13,621 nucleotides of DNA, taken from contig CAYFPZ010000044.1 of the NCBI GenBank assembly GCA_964345105.1, positions 1 through 13,621 of the forward strand, written 5' to 3'. Position numbers and translations under genes: made by a program. The first letter of the stretch is position 1; each line of letters opens with the position of its first letter. The notes beneath the pieces are model-generated. The model was not told the DNA's origin, did no database searches, and saw only the letters and a program-made list of their open reading frames with translations. The stretch is from DG-33 sp964345105 (lineage in GTDB: Archaea; Hadarchaeota; Hadarchaeia; Hadarchaeales; Hadarchaeaceae). Shown here piece after piece: positions 1-7,043 of the stretch.

Positions 1-22
1 GCTATGTCAAGAGGGTGCAAAC

Positions 23-1294
23 TTGCAAAAGTTAATCGTTGAGAGCTTAACCGCACGCAGGATTTTCGACAGCAGAGGCAACCCAACCATTGAGGTTGAT
101 GTTGCAGTACGAAGCGAGAGCGGGGCGAAGGCGGGCGTTGGTAGAGCGGCAGCACCTAGTGGGGCGAGCAGGGGAAAGCACGAGGTCATAGCATTTCCCG
201 AGGGGGGTGTTAACGATTCAGTTAAAGCTGTTAAAGAAATTTTGGCGCCGAAGCTGATTGGTAGCCCAGCCGACCGGTTGGAGGAGGTAGATTCCCTTCT
301 TCATGAACTCGATGGGACGCCAAATTTCTCGAGGATTGGGGGAAACGCGGCAGTAGCTATCTCCATGGCGGTTGCAAAGGCAGCGGCGGCAGCTCGTGAT
401 CTACCTTTGTATAAGCATTTGGGCGGCGATCAAGCAGCTCAACTGCCATACCCGCTTGGAAACATGCTCGGTGGTGGGGCTCATGCCGGCAGACAAGCTC
501 CCGACATACAGGAATTTCATGCCATCCCAGTTGGCGCGAAGAGTTTTGTTGATGCGTTTTTTGCCAACGCCAAAGTTCATAAGCGCGTGCGAGCCCTTAT
601 CGAGGTAAAAGATCCAACTTTCACTGGCGGTAAGGGTGACGAAGGCGCGTGGGCCCCAAATCTCGATAGTTCAGCGGCTCTCGAAATAGTTGCACGGGCA
701 TGTGAGGAAGTTAGCAACGAGGTTGGATTTGAGATAAGGCCTGCCCTTGACGTTGCTGCAAGCAGCCTTTACGATGAGCATGAGAAGAAGTATCTATATA
801 AACGGGAAGGCAAATCTCGGGATGAGGGCGAGCAAATAAATTTCATTCTCGATTTGATCAACACATACAAGCTCTTTTTTGTTGAGGACCCGTTGCACGA
901 GGAGGATTTTGATGGTTTTGCCGAGCTTACGAAAAAAGTCGGCGAAAAATGCCTGATATGTGGTGATGATCTTTTCGTCACAAATGTCACGCGGATTCAA
1001 AAAGGGATAAAAATCAGTGCCGTAAATTCAGTGCTGATTAAACCTAACCAGATTGGTACGCTTACAGATACCCACAAGGCCGTCCAACTTACGAAAGAAC
1101 GCAATTATGTTCCTGTGGTGTCCCATCGCTCGGGGGAAACTCCCGACGAAACCATCGCCCACCTAGCTGTGGCGTGGGACTGCCCCATTATCAAAACGGG
1201 CGTGGTTGGGGGCGAGCGGGTAGCCAAGCTTAATGAGCTAATCCGAATTGAAGAAGAATTGGGGAAGCTAGCAAAAATGGGGAAACTTCGATGA
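23..1294 (+). CDS. eno: Phosphopyruvate hydratase (enolase)
   Basis: Cytosolic enolase, interconverting 2-phosphoglycerate and phosphoenolpyruvate in glycolysis and gluconeogenesis. The 423 residues fit the family. Visible motifs are the SGAS flexible loop (46-49), GGNAA (107-111), GGGAHAG (150-156), PDIQEF (160-165), GDEGAWAP (205-212) with the catalytic-type Glu207, metal ligands Asp243 (ALD), Glu288 (VEDP) and Asp315 (GDD), the catalytic Lys340 (LIKPNQIGT), SHRSGE (367-372) and Lys391 (IKTG). I chose the TTG start at 23 because the conserved N-terminal strand begins here and GAGGGTG at 11-17 lies five bases upstream; no other in-frame start is visible in the window. It is first of a tight operon, and its stop overlaps the rpsB start (ATGA). 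Some loops depart from the common form (GDEGAW for GDEGGF; KTGVVGGER for the usual KTGAPARGER), suggesting a divergent archaeal subgroup, but no active-site residue is missing. Confidence 0.96.
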   Translation: MQKLIVESLTARRIFDSRGNPTIEVDVAVRSESGAKAGVGRAAAPSGASRGKHEVIAFPEGGVNDSVKAVKEILAPKLIGSPADRLEEVDSLLHELDGTPNFSRIGGNAAVAISMAVAKAAAAARDLPLYKHLGGDQAAQLPYPLGNMLGGGAHAGRQAPDIQEFHAIPVGAKSFVDAFFANAKVHKRVRALIEVKDPTFTGGKGDEGAWAPNLDSSAALEIVARACEEVSNEVGFEIRPALDVAASSLYDEHEKKYLYKREGKSRDEGEQINFILDLINTYKLFFVEDPLHEEDFDGFAELTKKVGEKCLICGDDLFVTNVTRIQKGIKISAVNSVLIKPNQIGTLTDTHKAVQLTKERNYVPVVSHRSGETPDETIAHLAVAWDCPIIKTGVVGGERVAKLNELIRIEEELGKLAKMGKLR

Positions 1295-1920
1295 GTACAC
1301 CTGAATTTGCGGAAGGCGTGGTCGGGCTGGTGGATTTTGACACTTACCTCTCGAGCGGTGTTCACATAGGGACTCGACAAAAGACGGGCGCGATGTCTTC
1401 TTTCATATACCGCGTGCGACCCGATGGGCTATATGTGCTCGATGTCCGTAAGACCGACGAGCGGATAAGCTTGGCCGGGAGATTCTTGGCGCGGTTTGAT
1501 CCCACGAGCATCATTGTGGTCTCGGCTCGACAGTACGGCCAGCGCCCAGCCCAGCGATTTGGCGAGGTGACTGGGGCCAAGGCCATGGTGGGCAGGTTCA
1601 TCCCGGGCACTTTCACCAACCCCTTTTACAAGGGATATATTGAGCCAGCCGCGCTCGTCATCACCGACCCGCTAGCGGATGAGCAACCCATGCGTGAGGC
1701 GGCTGAGGTAAGCATACCTGTGGTGGGGTTCTGCGACACCGACAACGAAACGGCGGATATAGATCTCATTATCCCAACGAACAACAAGGGACGCCGAGCG
1801 CTCGCGCTCGTCTACTGGTTGCTTGCGCGCCAGGTGCTTAAGGAGCGGGGCGATCTCTCGCCGGACAAGCCGTTCGAGGTTTCAGTGGAGGAATTTGAGA
1901 CCAAGCCCGGTGGTGAGTAG
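1291..1920 (+). CDS. rpsB: Small ribosomal subunit protein uS2
   Basis: Protein S2 of the 30S ribosomal subunit, of the archaeal/eukaryotic (Sa/S0-like) type and 209 residues long. Family hallmarks are the N-terminal SSGVHIGTRQKTG segment, RPDGLYVLDVRKTDERI, GRFIPGTFTNP (the usual G-R-F-x-P-G-T-x-T-N motif) and a C-terminal PVVGFCDTDN / IDLIIPTNNKGR stretch. The ATG start overlaps the enolase stop by four bases, implying translational coupling. The next gene starts on the base after its TAG stop. Linkage of eno and rps2 is a recurrent archaeal gene order, so position and sequence agree. Confidence 0.97.
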   Translation: MSTPEFAEGVVGLVDFDTYLSSGVHIGTRQKTGAMSSFIYRVRPDGLYVLDVRKTDERISLAGRFLARFDPTSIIVVSARQYGQRPAQRFGEVTGAKAMVGRFIPGTFTNPFYKGYIEPAALVITDPLADEQPMREAAEVSIPVVGFCDTDNETADIDLIIPTNNKGRRALALVYWLLARQVLKERGDLSPDKPFEVSVEEFETKPGGE

Positions 1921-2760
1921 GTGAGACCCCCGGTGGTCGCAGGGCAATTTTACGCTGGCACCCGACCGGAACTCATAAAACAAATTGAGTGGTGTTACAC
2001 CCACCCATACGGATCGGGAAAAGTGCCGAGAGTGCATGCTGGGCCGAGGCGGCTCGTAGGATTGGTCTCGCCCCACGCAGGCTACATGTACTCAGGACCT
2101 GTCGCTACGCATGGATTCACATACATAGCGCAGGACGGCATGCCAAGTTCGATTGTGATTATTGGGCCCAATCATAGAGGTACGGGCTCGGGTGTTTCGA
2201 TAATTACTTCGGGAAAGTGGAGTACTCCCTTAGGAGAGGTTCAAATAGACGAAGCGCTGAGCAAGGCAATTAAGCAGGCATCGGATATCATCGATGTTGA
2301 CATGCTCGCTCATGCTTACGAGCACTCGCTCGAGGTTCAGTTGCCATTTCTCCAGCATCTCTTTGGCAATAAATTCAAAATCGTACCGATATGCATAATG
2401 TTACAGGATATCAAGACGAGTAAAGAGGTTGGAGACGCTATTGCCAAGGCCTCGGGAGGGAAGGATGTAGTGATAATTGCGTCAACTGATTTCACCCATT
2501 ACGAATCTCAAAGTTCGGCCACCACGAAGGACCACAAAGCAATAGATAAAATTCTGGCGCTTGACCCAGAGGGGTTAATTCGCACCGTCGAAGAGGAGGC
2601 GATCACTATGTGCGGTTACGGGCCAGTTTCAGCTATGTTACAAGCCGCGAAAAAGCTAGGGGCAAAAAAGGCGAAGCTATTAAAATATGCAACTAGCGGG
2701 GAAACTGCGGGTCCTATGGCACAAGTTGTCGGTTATGGTTCAATTGCAATCTCAAGGTGA
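1921..2760 (+). CDS. MEMO1-family protein (AmmeMemoRadiSam B)
   Basis: A 279-residue member of the MEMO family, related to human MEMO1 and to extradiol-type dioxygenases. The archaeal function is not established. It opens with the typical VAGQFYAGT segment, then SPHAGYMYSGP (50-60), IGPNHRGTGS (81-90), HSLEVQLPFLQ (135-145), STDFTHY (188-194) and MCGYGPVSAML (230-240). His52, His85 and Cys231 align with the metal-binding site described for human MEMO1, so metal binding is likely retained. The GTG start follows the S2 stop directly, with GGTGGTG a few bases upstream inside rpsB. Its stop overlaps the IPK start (GTGA). Residence in an operon for S2, lipid precursors and RNA decay is conserved in archaea, but this does not reveal its reaction. 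No AmmeMemoRadiSam A domain or radical-SAM partner gene is present here. Confidence 0.93.
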   Translation: MRPPVVAGQFYAGTRPELIKQIEWCYTHPYGSGKVPRVHAGPRRLVGLVSPHAGYMYSGPVATHGFTYIAQDGMPSSIVIIGPNHRGTGSGVSIITSGKWSTPLGEVQIDEALSKAIKQASDIIDVDMLAHAYEHSLEVQLPFLQHLFGNKFKIVPICIMLQDIKTSKEVGDAIAKASGGKDVVIIASTDFTHYESQSSATTKDHKAIDKILALDPEGLIRTVEEEAITMCGYGPVSAMLQAAKKLGAKKAKLLKYATSGETAGPMAQVVGYGSIAISR

Positions 2761-3557
2761 TTGATATACAACCGTTGATTGTAAAACTTGGCGGAAGCGT
2801 GATTACCGACAAACGTAGACGGTTCACGGTCAAGCGGGCAGTGCTGAATAGGCTCGCCCGAGAGTTAACCGCCGCTAAGGGTCCTCTCGTGCTCGTACAC
2901 GGGGGCGGCTCATTTGGGCACCCTGTAGCATCGAAGTACAAGATCGCCGAGGGGTATGGGGGCCCAAAACAGCTAATTGGATTTGCGCTGACTCATCGCG
3001 CGATGGAAAGACTCAACGCTTATGTGTTAGAAGCTCTTCAGCAAGCGAGTATACCTGCGATGGCGATGCAACCGTCTGCTTGTGTAGTGGTTGAGGATGG
3101 GAGAATCAAATCAATGGAACTCAGACCTTTGCGCAAACTACTCAATCTCGGGCTCGTACCTGTGTTATATGGGGATGCCGTGCCAGATTTGGATAAGGGG
3201 ATGAGCATCCTTTCAGGCGACCAATTGGTTGCTCAACTCGCGTGCGAACTCGGGGCGAAGCGGATCATACTAGGTGTTGATGTCGATGGGGTTTATACGG
3301 CAAATCCGAAGACAAATAAAAATGCCGAACTTATCCAAGAGGTCTCTTCGAGCAACTGGTCTTCGGTTGAGAAGCAGTTGACTGGCGTCGTCAAAGGGAG
3401 AGATGTCACGGGCGGCATAGCGAACAAGATGCGTGAGTTGCTTGCATTGGCCGAGCGCGGGGTGGAGGCGGAGATAGTTAACGCGGCGAAGTCAAACATC
3501 CTGAGGCGGGCAATCTTAGGAGAGCGCGGGCTCGGCACGAGAGTTGTGGCGAGGTGA
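2757..3557 (+). CDS. Isopentenyl phosphate kinase
   Basis: Cytosolic amino-acid-kinase-fold enzyme that phosphorylates isopentenyl phosphate to isopentenyl diphosphate with ATP, in the archaeal (modified) mevalonate pathway. The 266 residues show the N-terminal KLGGSVITDK (10-19), HGGGSFGHP (48-56) whose His55 matches the catalytic histidine used as the signature of this kinase, YGDAVPD, and the nucleotide-site stretch ILSGDQLVAQLA followed by GVDVDGVYTANP. The conserved GGSFGH separates it from glutamate-5-kinase and UMP kinase relatives. The GTG start overlaps the MEMO stop; a TTG at 2775 is a possible alternative that would begin nearer the family's usual start. It lies directly before type 2 IPP isomerase, which acts on its product. 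Mevalonate kinase, often just upstream in related operons, is not in the window. Confidence 0.94.
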   Translation: MIDIQPLIVKLGGSVITDKRRRFTVKRAVLNRLARELTAAKGPLVLVHGGGSFGHPVASKYKIAEGYGGPKQLIGFALTHRAMERLNAYVLEALQQASIPAMAMQPSACVVVEDGRIKSMELRPLRKLLNLGLVPVLYGDAVPDLDKGMSILSGDQLVAQLACELGAKRIILGVDVDGVYTANPKTNKNAELIQEVSSSNWSSVEKQLTGVVKGRDVTGGIANKMRELLALAERGVEAEIVNAAKSNILRRAILGERGLGTRVVAR

Positions 3558-3561
3558 GTGA

Positions 3562-4647
3562 ATGAGCAAGCGGACGGTCAATCGAAAAATTGATCACATC
3601 AGGATTTGTTTAGAAAAAAACGTCGAAGCCCCTCTTAAGGGCCCCGGTTTCGAAGACATCGAGCTTGTTCATGATGCCCTCCCAGAACTCAACTTTGATG
3701 AAATCAACTTGGGCACCTCCTTTCTAGGGGCTAAGCTTAGGGCGCCAATAATGATATGCTCGATGACGGGCGGCTACCAGCGGGGAGGGGAGATAAATCT
3801 AGTCTTGGCCTCAGTAGCGCAGGAGCTCGGATTAGCTTTCAGCGTTGGAAGCCAGCGCGCGGCAATCGAGGACAAAAAACTGGTGAAGACGTATAAAGTT
3901 CGAAACGTTGCCCCAGATGTCTTCCTCGTGGGCAACTTAGGCATGCCCCAGCTGACGCATGGCTATGGAGTTGTGGAGGCGCGTCGAGCTGTCGAGATGA
4001 TTGACGCAAATGCTCTCTCAATCCACATGAACCTACTCCAAGAGCTCGTGCAGCCCGAAGGCGAACCTAGATACAGAGGTGCCCTTGCGAAGTTTGCCAA
4101 AATCTGCAGGGCGCTCAAGTGCCCGGTGATAGCTAAGGAGACAAGCAGCGGGGTGAGCGCAGAAGTTGCAAGAAAGCTGGTCGGTGCTGGGGCTGCGGCG
4201 ATCGATGTCAGCGGCGCCGGGGGAACCTCTTGGGCGAAAGTTGAGGCACTTCGTTCGCAAGCTCGCACTCGCTTAGGACCTGCCTTCTGGAACTGGGGCA
4301 TCCCGACAGCGGTCTGCACAGCGGAGGTGGCCAAGGAAGTTAGGGTGCCAGTGATTTCAAGCGGCGGCGTGCGCACGGGTTTGGATGCCGTTAAGGCTTT
4401 TGCGCTAGGTGCCGATCTCGTCGGTCTGGCGCTCCCCCTTCTGCGTGCCGTGCCCCGAGGCAGAAAAGCGGTCCTAAAGTTTTTTGACGATTTCATCTTA
4501 GAGCTGAAAGCCGCCATGTTTCTCACCGGCTGCAAGCGGGTCGAGGATCTGCACAAAGTGCCTATCGTAATCACGGACAGAACACGCGAGTGGTTCCTAG
4601 CTCGCGGCTTGAATCCAGATGAGTTCGGGCGAGGGCGGCGACGATGA
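3562..4647 (+). CDS. fni: Type 2 isopentenyl-diphosphate delta-isomerase (FMN)
   Basis: FMN- and reduced-nicotinamide-dependent isomerase interconverting IPP and DMAPP, which supplies the allylic primer for prenyl chain growth. The 361-residue protein has the N-terminal RKIDHIRI segment (8-15), APIMICSMTGG (61-71), GSQRAAIED (96-104), LVGNLGMPQL, HMNLLQELVQPEGEP (155-169, with the conserved QPEG), VIAKETSSG, the AGGTSW flavin-site signature, and the phosphate-binding SSGGVRTGLDAVKAFALGAD near the C terminus. It is a TIM-barrel flavoprotein unrelated to bacterial and eukaryotic type 1 Idi. The usual HLNPLQE is HMNLLQE here, a small departure. The ATG start has GAGGTGA at the IPK stop as a Shine-Dalgarno site. 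The stop overlaps the RNase J start (ATGA). Confidence 0.96.
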   Translation: MSKRTVNRKIDHIRICLEKNVEAPLKGPGFEDIELVHDALPELNFDEINLGTSFLGAKLRAPIMICSMTGGYQRGGEINLVLASVAQELGLAFSVGSQRAAIEDKKLVKTYKVRNVAPDVFLVGNLGMPQLTHGYGVVEARRAVEMIDANALSIHMNLLQELVQPEGEPRYRGALAKFAKICRALKCPVIAKETSSGVSAEVARKLVGAGAAAIDVSGAGGTSWAKVEALRSQARTRLGPAFWNWGIPTAVCTAEVAKEVRVPVISSGGVRTGLDAVKAFALGADLVGLALPLLRAVPRGRKAVLKFFDDFILELKAAMFLTGCKRVEDLHKVPIVITDRTREWFLARGLNPDEFGRGRRR

Positions 4648-5969
4648 CGGTTGAGATCCTTCCGTTGGGCGGTTTAGGTGAAGTCGGTAAGAACATGACT
4701 GCTCTAGGTTTCGATGGTAAGTACGTGATTATTGACATGGGAGTAAGGCTCGACAGCATCATGGCATTCGAGGATGCCGAGATAGGGGAGATGAGTCGCG
4801 AAGAGCTCATAAACATAAACGGTATTCCCGACGACAGCTCGCTCCACAACCGGAAGGTTCGGGCAATCGTACTCACCCATGGGCACCTCGATCACATAGG
4901 CGCGGTTGGCAAGCTAGCGCACGTTTATGGTGTCCCGATTTACGGTACCCCGTTAACCCTCGAACTCGTGAAACACGTTATACGCGAGGAGCGCACTTTC
5001 AAGCCCAAGAATGAGCTTCGCACGGTGATGCCGGGAGATAGCGTGAAGGTGGGCAACATCGAGCTGGAGTTCATACCCGCGGCCCACAGTATTCTCCAAA
5101 CGGTCCTCATCGCCGCTCATGGCGCGGATGGAACCGTGCTCTGTGCCAGCGATTTCAAGTTCGATGGGAAACCTTTGTTGGGATACAAAACAGACTTTAT
5201 GTGCTTGAAAAAGCTGGCGAAAGAAGGGGTTCTTGCGGCGCTTGTCGGAGCAATAAGGATAGATGAACCAGACCCCACCCCCTCGGAGGGCCGCGCGAAG
5301 GAGATGCTCCAAGAGGCTATGGGGGAAGCAAGCTCCGCGGGCCAGGCGGTGCTCGTGACAACTTTCTCCTCCCACATCACTAGATTAAAATCGATAGTAG
5401 ACCTTTCGTTCGAGTTGGGGCGCACTCCGGTGCTAATTGGGCGCTCACTCCGCAATTACTGCACGGCTGCACTTAACCTTGATTTAGTTGACTTCCCTCC
5501 AGAGCTACGTATTCATGGGCGCCCAAACGCGGTGCACAATCTGCTTCGTGAGGTTGAGAAATCAAGGGAGGACTACGTGCTCGTTTGCACAGGGCACCAA
5601 GGGGAACCGACATCGGTGCTCTCACGCATCGCGGACGGGCAACTTCCTTTCAAGATCAAGCGTGGCGATGAGGTGATATTTTCAGCAAGCGTCATTCCAA
5701 ATCCGATAAATGAATCCAATCGTGAACTCCTTGAAACGAAGCTTCAAGCCCAAGGGGCTGGCATCCGCCGCGATGTCCATGTCTCGGGTCACGCCGGGCG
5801 AGTTGAAACCAAGGAGTTCCTTGAACTCGTAAAACCCGAACACCTAATCCCCTGCCATAGCACCATGGACAAGCTCAGGCTTATGGCAGACTTGGGGCGG
5901 GAGCTTGGGTACCCGAGCGAAAACCTGCATTTGCTCAGAAATGGGTCGTGCCTAAGGTTGAGTGGTTAA
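4644..5969 (+). CDS. RNase J family beta-CASP metallo-beta-lactamase RNase (variant)
   Basis: A 441-residue archaeal RNase J-like protein. Family members are 5'-3' exoribonucleases, sometimes with endonuclease activity, in RNA decay and processing. The metallo-beta-lactamase part shows PLGGLGEVGKN (7-17), Asp31, the zinc motif HGHLDH (His79, His81, Asp83, His84), His148 and Asp170 (ASDFKFD). The beta-CASP part shows FSSHITRLKSI, GRSL, TGHQGEPTSVL, motif-B-like His383 in SGHAGR and motif-C-like His405 in PCHS. Odd points: where RNase J has Asp-Ser-Thr-Asn thirteen residues before the Glu of TPSE, this protein reads Gly202-Ala-Ile-Arg, so the acidic motif-A residue appears missing, and the usual HSIPD reads HSILQ. 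The zinc ligands are intact. Start and stop are embedded in the operon (ATGA overlap with fni; idsA starts on the base after the TAA). RNase J lies between the same lipid genes in methanogen operons. Confidence 0.92.
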   Translation: MTVEILPLGGLGEVGKNMTALGFDGKYVIIDMGVRLDSIMAFEDAEIGEMSREELININGIPDDSSLHNRKVRAIVLTHGHLDHIGAVGKLAHVYGVPIYGTPLTLELVKHVIREERTFKPKNELRTVMPGDSVKVGNIELEFIPAAHSILQTVLIAAHGADGTVLCASDFKFDGKPLLGYKTDFMCLKKLAKEGVLAALVGAIRIDEPDPTPSEGRAKEMLQEAMGEASSAGQAVLVTTFSSHITRLKSIVDLSFELGRTPVLIGRSLRNYCTAALNLDLVDFPPELRIHGRPNAVHNLLREVEKSREDYVLVCTGHQGEPTSVLSRIADGQLPFKIKRGDEVIFSASVIPNPINESNRELLETKLQAQGAGIRRDVHVSGHAGRVETKEFLELVKPEHLIPCHSTMDKLRLMADLGRELGYPSENLHLLRNGSCLRLSG

Positions 5970-6968
5970 ATGGACTTGCTGAAGTACATGGAGGAGCGGG
6001 CGCGTATGGTTGAGCGCGAGCTCGACCGTTGGGTTCCCCGTGGGCTTGAACCTGAGATATTAGCGCGCGCGACACGACACTTATTTGAAGCTGGCGGGAA
6101 GCGGCTCCGTCCGTGCCTTGCGCTCACTGCATGTGAGGCGGTGGGGGGTAGAGCAGAGGATGCCCTTGAGGCAGCAGCGGCGATTGAGCTCCTACACAAT
6201 TTCACCCTCATCCACGACGACATAATGGACCAAGATGATTTCAGGCGGAACGTGAAGACGGTGCACGTACTATGGGGGGTGCCTGTTGCGGTCATATCTG
6301 GCGACGCGCTTTTCGCGAAGGTCTTCGAGGCTGTGTCCGCGAACGCCAAACGGCTTGGGCTTGAGGGCGCTCGCGTGGTCGAGCTCTTCGACACGGTGAG
6401 TAAGGCCAGCTTTGAGATCTGTCAGGGGCAGGTGCTCGACATGTTATTCGAGAAGCGTGCCGACGTCAGCGAGGCTGAGTACATGAGCATGATCAGCGGG
6501 AAGACGGGGGCGCTCCTAGAGGCGTCCACGAAGGTCGGGGCTCTTTTGGGGAGAGGAGAGCCCGATCAGGTTCGCGCACTCGCTGAATATGGACGATTAA
6601 TCGGATTAGCATTTCAAATGCGGGACGATGTGCTTGGCGTGGCGGGTCAACAGGAAAAGTTCGGCAAGCCAATAGGGAGCGATGTTCGAGAAGGCAAGCG
6701 AACGCTCATCGTAGTCAGGGCCCTCGCCACTGCAGCACAGGAGGACAAATCTACGCTTTTGCGCGCGTTTGGCAAGCGGGATGCATCGGAGGCGGAGCTG
6801 AAGGCAGCGATTGGCGCACTACAGCGTGCGGGCGCAATCAATCATGTGGCCGAACGAGCGCGGGAACTCGTCGCCCAAGCTAAATCGAAGTTGAGAGTGC
6901 TGCCGGAGTCAAGTGCGAGGGAAGTTTTGTCGGAATTAGCGGATTTCACGATTAAACGGGACTTTTGA
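5970..6968 (+). CDS. idsA: Prenyl diphosphate synthase, probably geranylgeranyl-PP synthase
   Basis: Trans-polyprenyl diphosphate synthase that condenses IPP with allylic diphosphates to build the C20 chain of archaeal ether lipids. The 332 residues are all-helical in character, with AGGKRLRP (41-48), the first Asp-rich motif DDIMD (83-87) followed by DDFRRN, ICQGQ (150-154), SGKTGALLEAS (177-187), the second Asp-rich motif FQMRDDVLG (215-223), then KPIGSDVREGKRTL. Phe78, five residues before the first Asp-rich motif, is the large residue that in archaeal enzymes limits chain growth to C20; a mixed FPP/GGPP product cannot be excluded. The ATG follows the RNase J stop without a gap, with GGTTGAG just upstream. 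It is the last gene of the tight operon, so IPK, Fni and IdsA would be made together. Confidence 0.94.
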   Translation: MDLLKYMEERARMVERELDRWVPRGLEPEILARATRHLFEAGGKRLRPCLALTACEAVGGRAEDALEAAAAIELLHNFTLIHDDIMDQDDFRRNVKTVHVLWGVPVAVISGDALFAKVFEAVSANAKRLGLEGARVVELFDTVSKASFEICQGQVLDMLFEKRADVSEAEYMSMISGKTGALLEASTKVGALLGRGEPDQVRALAEYGRLIGLAFQMRDDVLGVAGQQEKFGKPIGSDVREGKRTLIVVRALATAAQEDKSTLLRAFGKRDASEAELKAAIGALQRAGAINHVAERARELVAQAKSKLRVLPESSAREVLSELADFTIKRDF

Positions 6969-7003
6969 TAGAAAATAATTGATTTTTCGAGGATAGCACT
7001 TCA

Positions 7004-7012
7004 GCTTTATTT
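7004..7012 (+). promoter_or_regulatory. Candidate TATA box before gltX
   Basis: The 75-base gap between idsA and gltX is AT-rich. It contains a short T run (6982-6987) that could weaken readthrough and a TATA-like GCTTTATTT that would place a start site near 7034, about ten bases before the TTG of gltX. The match is weak, and cotranscription with the upstream operon is equally possible. Confidence 0.25.
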
Positions 7013-7043
7013 GCAACGTCGATAGAATGTCTGTCGTGATTGA

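Noticed and set aside
1..22. End of an upstream gene overlapping the enolase start
   Set aside because: Two frames run off the left edge and stop just inside eno (TAA 33-35, TGA 40-42), but the few residues available match nothing I can name.
3963..4574. Minus-strand open frame of 203 codons opposite fni
   Set aside because: It is rich in Ser, Pro, Ala and Arg, lacks any recognisable motif, and lies entirely antisense to a clearly conserved gene; it is a codon-bias shadow.
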